Of a stretch of DNA of 64,000 nucleotides, positions 30,147-40,987 are shown piece after piece. The notes beneath the pieces are model-generated. The model was not told the origin of the DNA. It was given only the letters and a program-made list of their open reading frames with translations, and searched no databases. How positions within the stretch are numbered: position 1 is the stretch's first letter; each line of letters begins with the position of its first letter. The stretch spans positions 22,333-86,332 of the forward strand of contig JABAZC010000058.1 of assembly GCA_018608625.1 (NCBI GenBank), in the 5' to 3' direction. Both the position numbers and the translations under genes were made by a program. This DNA is from Flavobacteriaceae bacterium. GTDB taxonomy: Bacteria; Bacteroidota; Bacteroidia; Flavobacteriales; Flavobacteriaceae.

Positions 30147-30539
30147 ATGAAGTTTTTAAAAAATATTTTAAGCGTAACATTTATTTTAATCCTATTATCA
30201 TCTTGTAAGACAGATAAAAAAGTAGAAATCAAAACTATTGATGTTAGTTCAGAAAAAATAAGCCAAAAGCTAGACCCTAATGCAGTTTATTCAAAAGCTG
30301 AGTTTAGTATTAAAGGGATGACTTGTGAAATGGGTTGTGCCAAAACTATTGAGAAAAAACTAGCAAAAATGTATGGCATGAAGTCAGCTACTGTAGATTT
30401 CAAAAATGAACTCGCTTTAGTTGAATTTGACGTTGCTAAAATAAACCCTTTGAGTATTACTAAAACAGTGAATGATATAAGCAATATTTATTCTGTTGAA
30501 AATATGCAAATTATTAAAGCCGCATACACAAGTAACTAA
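30147..30539 (+). CDS. Lipoprotein with heavy-metal-associated (HMA) domain
   Basis: Lipobox LLSSC; FSIKGMTCEMGCAKTIEKKLAKMYGMKSATVDF. Confidence 0.9.
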   Translation: MKFLKNILSVTFILILLSSCKTDKKVEIKTIDVSSEKISQKLDPNAVYSKAEFSIKGMTCEMGCAKTIEKKLAKMYGMKSATVDFKNELALVEFDVAKINPLSITKTVNDISNIYSVENMQIIKAAYTSN

Positions 30540-30546
30540 GATTTAG

Positions 30547-30750
30547 AAAGCCACTTTAATTATTGGAACTTTTTCAGAAGAAAGACCTTTAAAATGTAGT
30601 AGACTAGGAATTAAAAGGTGTTCTGTTGAGAATATGAAACATCTATTTTCGAATAGTTTTAAATTAGAAGGACAATTAAGGACAGATCATACAACCCCTT
30701 TTGATACAATTCAGGACTTTAATTTCTGTATTCTTAAAAAAATAAAGTAA
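30547..30750 (+). pseudogene. 3' remnant of a class I SAM-dependent methyltransferase
   Basis: Open frame without start: KATLIIGTFSEERPLKCSRLGIKRCSVENMKHLFSNSFKLEGQLRTDHTTPFDTIQDFNFCILKKIK*, resembling the C-terminus of small class I methyltransferases (..FSxxGPxKCSGL..YS..L...F......EDHTTPF.T.QNF.FC..KK); N-terminal SAM-binding part absent. Confidence 0.65.
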
Positions 30751-30752
30751 AG

Positions 30753-32279
30753 CTATTTTACTATAAGTTTTTTAATTGAGATTGAATTATTTTCTTGAAA
30801 CTTTACAAAATAAATACCACTACTTAAAATAGAGATATCGATACTAGCTCTGTTGTCCCCTGCCAATACCTTGTCACCAGTAATATCATAAATTTCATAT
30901 TTTAAATATTCCCTAGAAGATGAAATGCTGAAGAAGTCTTTTGCAGGATTAGGGTGAATGAAAATAGCTGAGTCAGAATTATTATTTATTCCTAAACTGT
31001 TATTCATTATATGCTCAAAAAATAACCATACTTCTAGAGAAGCATCTATATCCATATTAGCCCCTTGAGAACCAGGCCAGTCATGGCCACCTCCATAAAT
31101 TTTATATAACCAAACCTCATTATTATTGTCTGATCCGTAATTTTTTTCACTTACAACGGAACTACCATCCGAAGTGTTAGTGTTAGGTAAATCCTCAGTG
31201 AAGAATTCAGTACAATTATTCAAATCAGCCCAATATTCAATAATTGAAGGAATGCTTGGGTAAGCTCCCCAACCGCCAGATGATGTGGGGTCTCCATCAT
31301 AGTAAGTAACGTTATCGTTAACTCCATGGATTTCAAAAATAGAAATTAAACTAGAGGGGTTACAAGTATCCATTATTTCTTGCAACATCATACCTGCTAC
31401 AGGTGCAATAGCTTTAAAAGTCTCAGACGCTTGGCAAGCTAACATGTAGCACATATCTCCTCCATTTGACATTCCAGATGCAAATGTTTTATCAGCACTT
31501 AAATTATTTTCAGACTGTAAATAGATGGCTAGTTCTTTTAAAAAGTCAACATCATCAACGGTTTCGTTTGGGTGAAAATCATAACCAACATTCCAGAATC
31601 TATTTCCAGAATCATCCACAGTTCCTCTAGGATAGCATACTGCAAATCTATACTCATCAGCGATATCATTCATGTTAGAATAATTTCTAATATTCTCTGC
31701 ATCGCCACTATATCCATGCATGACAAAAACTAAAGGAGAGTTTTCTTCTAATCCTTCTGGCTCATAATAGATGTAATCTCTATCAATTCCATGATGTGAA
31801 AAGCTAGTATAAGTTGATTCTGGTGGAGTATTAGATTCAATAAGCTGAAAATCAAAACTTGAATTACTCCAAAAACTATCCCATGCAATGTAGTAAGTAA
31901 CTCCAGCAGTAGCCTCAAAAGTAGCAGTAGATAAAAAGGTGTTATAAAGAATTCCTCCATCATCATTTCCTGCTACACAAACTAAATTATCACAGGGTCC
32001 TTCATACACATGAAGCCTTGTGTCATCATTTTGATTGGATTCTAAATCAGAAGTTACTGTTACAAATATGTTTTGATCAGGTACATAAGAAAACCATTCT
32101 AAATTAGAATTATCATAACTATCTAGCTCTGTGCAGTCAAGACTATATGTATCCCCGCTTATATTATCGACATAATAATCTCCAGCAATAATTTCAATTG
32201 ATTCTTCACAGGAGTTGCCATTTTGAGCAGATAAAAAATAAGTTGAGAATAATAATATACAAAAGATATAAGTTTTCAT
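30753..32279 (-). CDS. Secreted PHB depolymerase/feruloyl esterase-like hydrolase with T9SS type A sorting domain
   Basis: PLVFVMHGYSGDAENIR, SGMSNGGDMCYMLAC (GxSxG), HDWPGS; C-terminal IFIHPNPAKDFFSI...GIYFVKF..KKLIVK. Confidence 0.9.
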   Translation of the reverse strand: MKTYIFCILLFSTYFLSAQNGNSCEESIEIIAGDYYVDNISGDTYSLDCTELDSYDNSNLEWFSYVPDQNIFVTVTSDLESNQNDDTRLHVYEGPCDNLVCVAGNDDGGILYNTFLSTATFEATAGVTYYIAWDSFWSNSSFDFQLIESNTPPESTYTSFSHHGIDRDYIYYEPEGLEENSPLVFVMHGYSGDAENIRNYSNMNDIADEYRFAVCYPRGTVDDSGNRFWNVGYDFHPNETVDDVDFLKELAIYLQSENNLSADKTFASGMSNGGDMCYMLACQASETFKAIAPVAGMMLQEIMDTCNPSSLISIFEIHGVNDNVTYYDGDPTSSGGWGAYPSIPSIIEYWADLNNCTEFFTEDLPNTNTSDGSSVVSEKNYGSDNNNEVWLYKIYGGGHDWPGSQGANMDIDASLEVWLFFEHIMNNSLGINNNSDSAIFIHPNPAKDFFSISSSREYLKYEIYDITGDKVLAGDNRASIDISILSSGIYFVKFQENNSISIKKLIVK

Positions 32280-32302
32280 AAAACTCTAGTTGGTTAAGTC
32301 AA

Positions 32303-32440
32303 TTACTTTTTTGTGATTTCTACTATCATATCTCTAGCAGTCATAAATTTTACTTTATGAACTGAATTTTTCACTAAATCATTATCGATTCGGTTTTCCA
32401 AATATTCTATAATTTCTTTTGCTGTTGAGTCTTGGTTCAT
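32303..32440 (-). CDS. Small ORF (45 aa), hypothetical
   Basis: MNQDSTAKEIIEYLENRIDNDLVKNSVHKVKFMTARDMIVEITKK; below the track length cutoff. Confidence 0.4.
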   Translation of the reverse strand: MNQDSTAKEIIEYLENRIDNDLVKNSVHKVKFMTARDMIVEITKK

Positions 32441-32520
32441 CCAATAAATTTATTAAATAAAAAACAATAACTTTCATTATATTTAATATATAAACTAAAT
32501 AATTTTAAATCTTTGAATTC

Positions 32521-33816
32521 TTAATTAGAGTTCATTAATGCTTCAATTTCATCAATTTCAATAGGGATATTCTGCATTAAATTTACAGGAGATCCTTTGG
32601 CTTGAATCACTACATCGTCCTCAAGTCTAATTCCCATGTTTTCTTCAGGAATATAAATTCCTGGCTCAACAGTAAAAACCATATTAGCTTGCATAGGCGA
32701 TTTCAGAGCGCCAAAATCATGAGTGTCTAAACCCATGTGATGAGAAGTCCCATGCATGAAATACTTTTTATAAGCAGGCCACTTTGGATCTTCGTTTTGT
32801 ACATCTACTTTATTAATTAATTCCAAACCCAAAAGTTCAGATGTCATTAGTTTCCCGACCTCTACGTGATAGGCATCCCACATGGTTCCAGGTACAAGTA
32901 ATTTAGTTGCTTGATTTTTGACGTTTAGAACTGCTTGATAGACAGCCTTTTGACGTGCGGTAAACCGTCCATTAACAGGGACTGTTCGTGTCATATCGCT
33001 CGAGTAATTTGCATACTCAGCAGCAACATCCATAAGTAAAAGATCGCCATCCTTACACTCTTGATTATTATCTATATAATGTAGAACACAGGCATTATAT
33101 CCAGAGGCTATAATAGGTGTATAAGCAAACCCTTTCGAACGATTTCTTAGAAACTCATGTGTATATTCTGCTTCAATCTCGTACTCCATAACTCCTGGCT
33201 TCACAAACCCTAGAACTCTGTTAAATCCTTTTTCAGTGATATCACAAGCCGTTTTAATAAGTGAAATTTCCTCCGATTCTTTAACCCCTCTAAGCGCTTC
33301 CATAATTGGAAAATTAGGAACCATTTTGTGAGCTGGATACGAAGATTTAACCATTTTCAAAAAACGATCTTCGCGTGTCTCCATTTCTACTGCTTGACGG
33401 TAGTGCTCGTTATTGTTGTAGTAAAAATGAGTAGACTCTTCCATTAATCTTGAAAAAATATACTGAAACTCTTCCAACCAATACACGGTCTTAATTCCAG
33501 ACGAAGCGGTTGCTTGTAATTTACTAAGTTTAGCGCCTTCCCAGATAGCAATGTGATCGTTGGTCTCTTTTACAAATAGCACTTCACGATGCGCTTCTTG
33601 TTTAGCGTCTGGAAAAACAAGTAAGATACTCTCTTCCTGATCTACGCCGGTTAGGTAAAAAATGTTTCGGTGCTGTTCAAATGGAAGTGTACTGTCGGCA
33701 CCTGTAGAAAATACATCATTTGAATTAAATATAGCTATAGAATTTGAAACCATCTGTTTAGATAGCTTCAATCTGTTTTTGATAAATAATTCAGGGCTTA
33801 TCGGAAGGTATTTCAT
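32521..33816 (-). CDS. pepP: Aminopeptidase P family protein
   Basis: LLMDVAAEYANYSSDMTRTVPVNG; HGTSHHMGLDTHD; VFTVEPGIYIPEENMGIRLEDDV. Confidence 0.95.
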   Translation of the reverse strand: MKYLPISPELFIKNRLKLSKQMVSNSIAIFNSNDVFSTGADSTLPFEQHRNIFYLTGVDQEESILLVFPDAKQEAHREVLFVKETNDHIAIWEGAKLSKLQATASSGIKTVYWLEEFQYIFSRLMEESTHFYYNNNEHYRQAVEMETREDRFLKMVKSSYPAHKMVPNFPIMEALRGVKESEEISLIKTACDITEKGFNRVLGFVKPGVMEYEIEAEYTHEFLRNRSKGFAYTPIIASGYNACVLHYIDNNQECKDGDLLLMDVAAEYANYSSDMTRTVPVNGRFTARQKAVYQAVLNVKNQATKLLVPGTMWDAYHVEVGKLMTSELLGLELINKVDVQNEDPKWPAYKKYFMHGTSHHMGLDTHDFGALKSPMQANMVFTVEPGIYIPEENMGIRLEDDVVIQAKGSPVNLMQNIPIEIDEIEALMNSN

Positions 33817-33965
33817 ATTGAATTTTATTTAACTCAAATTTAAAAATTTTATAACACAATAAACAAATAAAACAATTTAATTACTCTGATGTATTGTGCT
33901 TATTTAAAACTATTCTAAATAATAAAATTATGCCTGTAGTTATTGTCTAAAACCTTACCGTGAAG

Positions 33966-33973
33966 TACCTTTG
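33966..33973 (+). promoter_or_regulatory. -7 box (TACCTTTG) upstream of sdhCAB
   Basis: Exact TAnnTTTG with TTG 20 nt upstream. Confidence 0.6.
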
Positions 33974-33996
33974 TATAGTAAAAAAATTAAATAATA

Positions 33997-34680
33997 ATGA
34001 GTGAGGTTTTAAAGTCATCAATTGGAAGAAAGATAGCCATGGCGCTCTCTGCATTTTTCCTTATGTTTTTCATTTTACAGCATTTTGCAATCAATATTTT
34101 ATCTGTTTTAGACCCAGACACTTTTAACGAGGTGTCTCATTTCATGGGAACAAATCCATTGGTACAGTATGTATTACAACCCGTTCTTATTTTTGGTGTT
34201 ATTTTTCACTTTGCAATGGGATTTGTTTTAGAATTTAAGAACAAATCTTCAAGATCAGTAAGCTATGCCAAAAACAATGCAAATGCCAATTCTACTTGGA
34301 TGAGTAGAAATATGATATACAGCGGCGGATTTATTCTTTTTTTTCTGGTCATCCATTTTATAGATTTCTGGATTCCTGAATTAAATATAAAATATGTAAT
34401 TGGAGATTCCTCTGGTCTCTTAGAAGATGGTTCAGGGTACCGCTACTTTGAGGAACTTCAACATAAATTTGTACCGCTTTGGCGCGTAGTTTTATATTGT
34501 GGTGGTTTTGTGTTTTTAGCATTACATTTATTACATGGATTCAACTCTGCATTCCAATCAGTTGGAGCAAACAATAAATATACCAAATCATTAAAAGGGT
34601 TTGGTAAAGCATATGCGATCCTAATTCCACTAGGGTTTATCATAATTGCCCTTTTCCACTATTTTAATAATTCACACTAA
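33997..34680 (+). CDS. sdhC: Succinate dehydrogenase cytochrome b subunit
   Basis: Five-TM b558-type subunit upstream of sdhA and sdh[18 protein letters not shown]. Confidence 0.95.
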   Translation: MSEVLKSSIGRKIAMALSAFFLMFFILQHFAINILSVLDPDTFNEVSHFMGTNPLVQYVLQPVLIFGVIFHFAMGFVLEFKNKSSRSVSYAKNNANANSTWMSRNMIYSGGFILFFLVIHFIDFWIPELNIKYVIGDSSGLLEDGSGYRYFEELQHKFVPLWRVVLYCGGFVFLALHLLHGFNSAFQSVGANNKYTKSLKGFGKAYAILIPLGFIIIALFHYFNNSH

Positions 34681-34691
34681 AACATAGGATT

Positions 34692-36689
34692 ATGGCTTTA
34701 GATTCAAAAATACCAGAAGGTCCATTAGCAGATAAATGGACTAACCACAAAAACACTATTGACCTAGTAAACCCTGCCAACAAACGTCTGTTAGACGTCA
34801 TCGTTGTAGGAACTGGTCTAGCTGGAGGCTCCGCAGCAGCTACACTCGCAGAACTTGGCTATAACGTAAAAGCGTTTTGTTTTCAGGATTCACCAAGACG
34901 TGCGCACTCAATTGCAGCGCAAGGGGGTATTAATGCTGCTAAAAATTACCAAGGAGATGGAGATTCTACCTATCGACTTTTTTACGATACGGTTAAGGGT
35001 GGTGACTACCGTTCAAGAGAAGCAAATGTGCATCGTTTAGCCGAAGTATCAACAAATATTATTGACCAATGTGTAGCACAAGGCGTTCCTTTTGCAAGAG
35101 ATTATGGCGGGCTTTTGGATAACCGTTCATTTGGTGGGGTTCTAGTTTCAAGAACTTTTTATGCTAAAGGACAAACAGGTCAACAACTATTACTAGGAGC
35201 TTACTCGGCTATGAACCGACAAATTGGTCGTGGAAAGATCAAAATGTACAACCGTCACGAAATGCTTGATGTAGTCTTGGTTGATGGAAAAGCTCGTGGA
35301 ATTATAGCACGTAACTTAGTGACTGGCGAAATCGAAAGACACTCAGCACACGCTGTTGTTTTAGGGTCTGGTGGGTATGGAAATGTTTTTTACTTATCGA
35401 CTAATGCGATGGGTAGTAACGTCACTGCTGCATGGAAAGCACACAAACGTGGTGCTTACTTTGCAAACCCTTGCTATACACAAATTCACCCTACATGTAT
35501 TCCTGTTTCGGGGGATCACCAATCGAAGTTAACTCTCATGTCCGAATCCTTAAGAAATGATGGTCGTATATGGGTGCCAAAAAACTTAGAAGATGCTAAA
35601 GCGATACAGAATCGAGAATTAAAGCCAACAGATCTTGCAGAAGATAAACGAGATTATTTCTTAGAAAGACGTTATCCTGCTTTTGGAAATTTAGTTCCTA
35701 GAGATGTTGCTTCAAGAGCCGCTAAGGAACGATGTGATGCTGGTTTTGGCGTGAATAAAACAGGCGAAGCAGTTTTCTTGGACTTTGCAGCTGCCATTAT
35801 TAGATACGGAAAAGAAAAAGCGCACGTCAAAGGGCTAAATGAAGAGGATGAAACGCTTATTCGAACCCTAGGAAAAGAAGTCGTTAAAGGTAAATACGGC
35901 AACTTATTCCAGATGTATGAGAAAATTGTGGATGAAAATCCTTACGAAACTCCCATGATGATTTATCCAGCTGTTCACTATACTATGGGGGGGGTTTGGG
36001 TTGACTACAACCTGCAAACAACCATCCCTGGTTTGTATGCAATTGGAGAAGCTAACTTTTCTGAGCATGGTGCAAATCGCTTAGGAGCATCTGCTTTGAT
36101 GCAAGGTTTAGCAGACGGCTATTTTGTGTTACCATATACAATTGGAAATTACCTGTCTAAAGATATTAGAACAGGACCTATTTCAACGGAATCTATAGAA
36201 TTTGAAGAAGCAGAGGCAAAAGTAAAGTCTGAAATTGATCACTTTATAAATAACAAGGGAACCAAACCTGTGGATTATTTCCACAAACGTCTTGGGAAAA
36301 TTATGTGGAATAAATGTGGTATGGCTCGTAATGAAAAAGAATTAAATGAAGCGATCGAAGAAATTTCAGCACTTCGTGAAGAATTTTATAAGGACGTTCG
36401 AGTTCCTGGTAACGCTAATGAATTTAATGAAGAACTTGCAAAAGCAGGCCGCGTTGCTGACTTCCTTGAGTTAGGAGAGCTGTTTGCCAAAGACGCATTG
36501 GTTCGTGAAGAATCTGCTGGCGGTCACTTCAGAGAAGAATACCAAACAGCTGAAGGGGAGGCGCAACGAAGAAAAGAGTTTCAATTTGTATCGGCATGGG
36601 AATACAAAGGGGCTCCTAAAGATGCTGAACTGCATAAAGAAGAATTAGTTTACGAAAACATTGAAGTTAAAGAACGATCCTACAAATAA
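34692..36689 (+). CDS. sdhA: Fumarate reductase/succinate dehydrogenase flavoprotein subunit
   Basis: [49 protein letters not shown]. Confidence 0.98.
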   Translation: MALDSKIPEGPLADKWTNHKNTIDLVNPANKRLLDVIVVGTGLAGGSAAATLAELGYNVKAFCFQDSPRRAHSIAAQGGINAAKNYQGDGDSTYRLFYDTVKGGDYRSREANVHRLAEVSTNIIDQCVAQGVPFARDYGGLLDNRSFGGVLVSRTFYAKGQTGQQLLLGAYSAMNRQIGRGKIKMYNRHEMLDVVLVDGKARGIIARNLVTGEIERHSAHAVVLGSGGYGNVFYLSTNAMGSNVTAAWKAHKRGAYFANPCYTQIHPTCIPVSGDHQSKLTLMSESLRNDGRIWVPKNLEDAKAIQNRELKPTDLAEDKRDYFLERRYPAFGNLVPRDVASRAAKERCDAGFGVNKTGEAVFLDFAAAIIRYGKEKAHVKGLNEEDETLIRTLGKEVVKGKYGNLFQMYEKIVDENPYETPMMIYPAVHYTMGGVWVDYNLQTTIPGLYAIGEANFSEHGANRLGASALMQGLADGYFVLPYTIGNYLSKDIRTGPISTESIEFEEAEAKVKSEIDHFINNKGTKPVDYFHKRLGKIMWNKCGMARNEKELNEAIEEISALREEFYKDVRVPGNANEFNEELAKAGRVADFLELGELFAKDALVREESAGGHFREEYQTAEGEAQRRKEFQFVSAWEYKGAPKDAELHKEELVYENIEVKERSYK

Positions 36690-36697
36690 GCACTGCT

Positions 36698-37444
36698 ATG
36701 AATTTAACATTACAAATATGGCGACAAGAAAACGCCAAGGCTAAAGGGAAAATTGTAGAATATCCTATTAAAGATATCTCTCCAGACATGTCATTTCTGG
36801 AAATGTTAGATATCCTTAACAGACAACTCATAACCAATGGAGACACTCCTGTAGCTTTTGACCATGATTGTAGAGAAGGTATTTGTGGATCTTGTTCACT
36901 ATATATCAACGGAGAAGCTCATGGACCTGACCGTCGTGTAACGACCTGTCAATTACACATGCGTAAATTTAAAGATGGTGATACTATTTTTATTGAGCCT
37001 TTTAGAGCTGATGCATTTCCTGTTATAAAAGATTTAGTAGTCGACCGCTCGGCTTTTGATAGAATACAACATGCTGGTGGTTTTATATCTGTAAACACTT
37101 CTGGGAATACACAAGACGGAAATTCTATTCCTATTTCAAAACACGATGCTGATGAGGCGATGGATGCCGCGACTTGCATTGGGTGTGGAGCTTGTGTTGC
37201 AAGCTGTAAAAACTCCTCTGCAATGCTATTTGTAGGGGCTAAAGTATCTCAGTATGCTTTATTACCACAAGGTCAAATTGAAGCCACGGACCGTGTTCAA
37301 AACATGGTAGCCCAAATGGATCTAGAAGGCTTTGGAAACTGTACAAATACAGGCGCTTGTGAGGTTGAATGTCCTAAAGGGATTTCATTAGAAAATATTG
37401 CAAGAATGAATCGGGAATTAATTAAGGCAAGCGTAAAGTCCTAA
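36698..37444 (+). CDS. sdhB: Succinate dehydrogenase/fumarate reductase iron-sulfur subunit
   Basis: [35 protein letters not shown]. Confidence 0.98.
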   Translation: MNLTLQIWRQENAKAKGKIVEYPIKDISPDMSFLEMLDILNRQLITNGDTPVAFDHDCREGICGSCSLYINGEAHGPDRRVTTCQLHMRKFKDGDTIFIEPFRADAFPVIKDLVVDRSAFDRIQHAGGFISVNTSGNTQDGNSIPISKHDADEAMDAATCIGCGACVASCKNSSAMLFVGAKVSQYALLPQGQIEATDRVQNMVAQMDLEGFGNCTNTGACEVECPKGISLENIARMNRELIKASVKS

Positions 37445-39042
37445 TTATCTAAGACAAACTCCTCTATAGTGTCCCAACCCGCACGTACTTCAATGGGTTC
37501 TGAAGCATAGCTAACACGTTCTGGCTGAACTTTGCTTAAATAGTCACCGGTATCGTATAAACCGTTTTTATCGGAGTCAAAAATAGCTCTTAGAAAATAA
37601 ATTCCTGGACTGACGTCTTTAAAATCAACTGGCGAGGAATCCTTGGCAAAAAAAGACTCAACAACAACCCCTTTAGCATTTGTTATTTGAATGATCATAG
37701 GGTAAACACCGTTACCAATATTAACCCTTACATTTCCATAATCAGATTGAAATTTAGTGGTAGCATTATAATTTATAGTATCATTTTCAGCGCCAAAAAA
37801 ATCTATGAAAGCCCCTGGCAAGAACTGAATCTTATAGCTGTTTTTTTCAGTTTTATCAAAATTCAGTACAACGTTATTAGTCATTGAATCCAAGAACATC
37901 GTTGTCTTTAGAAAAACAGAATCTTTGTTGATAACTTGCACTTTTGACTGGTTAACTTTTTCTAAAGGTATTGTAGCACTGACTATATAGGGATCTTTTA
38001 GTTTAAGATTGGAAGTAAGAGACTTAAAGACCAAAGAGTCTGATTTAAAGTCTTTAATTCTCACTACAACTGTGTCTATAAAGTGAGCACGAACGACTTC
38101 GAAAATTAAAGAATCAACCTCAAATGTAGGGCGGTACCAATAGTTCAAAGTATCTTTATCTATTTCTTTGGTGATTACTGATGAAAAGTCGTCAGGAACG
38201 TCAGAGAGCATTTTAATAAGCATCGATTCACCTTCACCTTCATAACCAAAAGCAATTTTATTTTGAGATGCTTGTCGTGCCCGCTTAAAACTGTAATCAA
38301 TCGATTCCTTGAACAATCGCAATACATAAGCCGTATCGGAAGGAACTGTAATAAATTGCTTTCTGTAGGCTATTTTGTCGGTTTTTTGTTGGTACGTATA
38401 ATTCGGACTATCCTCTTTAAGAGCTGTTAATAGATATGATCCTTTTTTTATGTTTTCAAGACTAAATACAGAGCTACTGTCTGTGACTGCTACATATTTA
38501 GGCTTTTGATTATACACAATTGAATCGTAGAAAGAGGAGTCTACTTCGTACAATAGTACCGCGACACGTTCATCAACGTCTTTGTTTAAAGCATCTGAGA
38601 CGATTCCTGAAACAGAAAGAGAATCAATATAATTTCCTGTAGAAAACACATACTTATAGTATGGAAACAAATTACCCTCGTTATTGTCAGATATACTTTC
38701 TCCAAAGTTAAACGCGTAAGTAGTGTTGGGTTGAAGGGTGTCAAAAATTTTAATTGTAATAACTTTACTTGCAATCCCAACGGGTGTAATCTCTGGCTCA
38801 ATATTCATTGGGGGAGAGATAATAAGCTGTTTCTGAATGTTTTTTAGCTTTACATATTCGTCAAATTGAATTTCAATTTCTTGGGCGTCAAAATTTATTG
38901 AGAAATTTTTTGGACTGGACTTAACAATTACTGGGGGCGTTTCGTCTTTGTCTCCACCCGTTGTAGTGCCCCTATTGGCACATTGTGATAAAATCAAACT
39001 GACCACAATAAAAAACCCTAAGTTAGCTAACTTTTTACCCAT
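37441..39042 (-). CDS. Ig-like (Big_5 type) domain lipoprotein
   Basis: Lipobox [44 protein letters not shown]. Confidence 0.88.
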   Translation of the reverse strand: MGKKLANLGFFIVVSLILSQCANRGTTTGGDKDETPPVIVKSSPKNFSINFDAQEIEIQFDEYVKLKNIQKQLIISPPMNIEPEITPVGIASKVITIKIFDTLQPNTTYAFNFGESISDNNEGNLFPYYKYVFSTGNYIDSLSVSGIVSDALNKDVDERVAVLLYEVDSSFYDSIVYNQKPKYVAVTDSSSVFSLENIKKGSYLLTALKEDSPNYTYQQKTDKIAYRKQFITVPSDTAYVLRLFKESIDYSFKRARQASQNKIAFGYEGEGESMLIKMLSDVPDDFSSVITKEIDKDTLNYWYRPTFEVDSLIFEVVRAHFIDTVVVRIKDFKSDSLVFKSLTSNLKLKDPYIVSATIPLEKVNQSKVQVINKDSVFLKTTMFLDSMTNNVVLNFDKTEKNSYKIQFLPGAFIDFFGAENDTINYNATTKFQSDYGNVRVNIGNGVYPMIIQITNAKGVVVESFFAKDSSPVDFKDVSPGIYFLRAIFDSDKNGLYDTGDYLSKVQPERVSYASEPIEVRAGWDTIEEFVLDN

Positions 39043-39419
39043 TAAAACTGCATTTTATGCAAAGTAACAATATATTTTAGTAGTAACGAAAAATGGAATG
39101 CGTAATTGCGGGAGTTGATAAACTTAAATGCCTATTTGTAATGTTTTTAAAAAATTAAGACTCTACCAACTCAACGTATCGCCATTTATCAAAAAAATCG
39201 CTAAAAGCTTATTAATAATCAGAATAGTGATTAGTTAACGACAACTAATACCGAAAGCTAACACAAATATAAATTTCGTAATCAGGCAAAATCATAGAAT
39301 ATTTTTGGAAAAAATATTTATCAGGAAACCAAATATTAGACATAGTGTAGTAAATTCATAAAATTGAAATTATATTTCATATTTACATGTAAGTTTAACT
39401 TATAATTCACAAGGTTTTT

Positions 39420-39427
39420 TATTTTTG
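39420..39427 (+). promoter_or_regulatory. -7 box (TATTTTTG) immediately upstream of glyS
   Basis: Exact TAnnTTTG match 4 nt before the ATG. Confidence 0.45.
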
Positions 39428-39431
39428 TAAC

Positions 39432-40973
39432 ATGACAAATCAAACAGATGCTTTTAAAAAGGTAATATCCCATGCTAAAGAATACGGATTTGTATTTCAA
39501 AGCAGTGAAATATATGATGGCTTAAGTGCTGTTTACGACTATGCACAAAACGGTGTAGAGCTGAAGAAAAATATTCGTGAATACTGGTGGAAAGCCATGG
39601 TTCAAATGAATGATAATATCGTAGGGTTAGATGCTGCTATTTTAATGCACCCAACTACCTGGAAAGCTTCTGGTCATGTCGACGCCTTTAACGACCCTTT
39701 AATTGACAACAAAGATTCAAAAAAACGCTACAGAGCTGATGTTTTAATTGAAGACTATTGTGCTAAGATTGAAGGAAAGATTGAAAAAGAAATAAAAAAA
39801 GCAGAAAAACGCTTTGGCGACAGTTTTGACAAAGTTGAGTTCATTAGCACCAATAGTCGCGTAGTTGCCTATCAAGACAAAATTAAGGCTATTTTATCAC
39901 GAATGGGGCAATCATTAGAAAACGAAGACTTACCAGATGTAAAAGCACTTATTGAAGAGCTTGAAATATCAGACCCCTTAACAGGTAGTAAAAACTGGAC
40001 GGATGTTAAGCAATTTAATTTGATGTTTGGCACTAAACTAGGGGCGAGTGCAGAAAACGCTATGGATTTGTACTTAAGACCTGAAACTGCACAAGGAATA
40101 TTTGTAAACTTTTTAAATGTCCAAAAAACTGGTCGTATGAAAATCCCTTTTGGGATTGCACAAACCGGAAAAGCTTTTAGAAATGAGATTGTAGCCCGTC
40201 AGTTTATTTTTAGGATGCGTGAATTTGAACAAATGGAACTGCAGTTCTTTATCAAACCTGGTACACAAGCAAAATGGTATGAGCATTGGAAAGAAGCACG
40301 CATGAAATGGCATTTGTCGTTGGGTATGAATAGTGAGAACTATCGTTTTCATGACCACGATAAGCTAGCTCATTATGCTGATGCTGCTTCTGATATTGAA
40401 TTTAAATTCCCCTTTGGTTTTAAAGAACTTGAAGGTATCCATTCTAGAACAGATTTTGACTTGAATCAACACGAGACTCATTCTGGGAAAAAGCTACAAT
40501 ACTTTGATCATGAGGAAAATAAAAGTTACACCCCATATGTTCTAGAAACTTCTATTGGGTTAGATAGAATGTTTCTAGCTGTATTCTCAAACGCGCTGAC
40601 TGAAGAGACCTTAGAAAATAACACAACTAGGACTGTATTAAAACTACCTGCGGTCTTGGCTCCTACTAAAGCTGCAATACTTCCCTTAGTAAAAAAAGAT
40701 GGACTTCCAGAAGTTGCAAAATCCATTGTAAAAGAATTAAAATGGGACTTTAATGTGGTTTATGACGAAAAAGATGCTGTTGGAAGGCGTTACCGTCGTC
40801 AAGATGCCCTGGGTACTCCTTTTTGTATTACTGTAGACCATGACTCCTTAGAAGATAAATGTGTAACTATTAGGCAACGAGACACTATGAGTCAACAACG
40901 TGTTAAGATAGAAGATCTAAAGTCTATTATAGAAAATGAAGTTTCCATGAAAAGCTGGCTAAAGAGAATATAA
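39432..40973 (+). CDS. glyS: Glycyl-tRNA synthetase
   Basis: FKKVISHAKEYGFVFQSSEIYDGLSAVYDY; RPETAQGIFVNF; FRNEIVARQFIFRMREFEQMELQFF. Confidence 0.97.
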   Translation: MTNQTDAFKKVISHAKEYGFVFQSSEIYDGLSAVYDYAQNGVELKKNIREYWWKAMVQMNDNIVGLDAAILMHPTTWKASGHVDAFNDPLIDNKDSKKRYRADVLIEDYCAKIEGKIEKEIKKAEKRFGDSFDKVEFISTNSRVVAYQDKIKAILSRMGQSLENEDLPDVKALIEELEISDPLTGSKNWTDVKQFNLMFGTKLGASAENAMDLYLRPETAQGIFVNFLNVQKTGRMKIPFGIAQTGKAFRNEIVARQFIFRMREFEQMELQFFIKPGTQAKWYEHWKEARMKWHLSLGMNSENYRFHDHDKLAHYADAASDIEFKFPFGFKELEGIHSRTDFDLNQHETHSGKKLQYFDHEENKSYTPYVLETSIGLDRMFLAVFSNALTEETLENNTTRTVLKLPAVLAPTKAAILPLVKKDGLPEVAKSIVKELKWDFNVVYDEKDAVGRRYRRQDALGTPFCITVDHDSLEDKCVTIRQRDTMSQQRVKIEDLKSIIENEVSMKSWLKRI

Positions 40974-40987
40974 TTAATATCAAAAAA

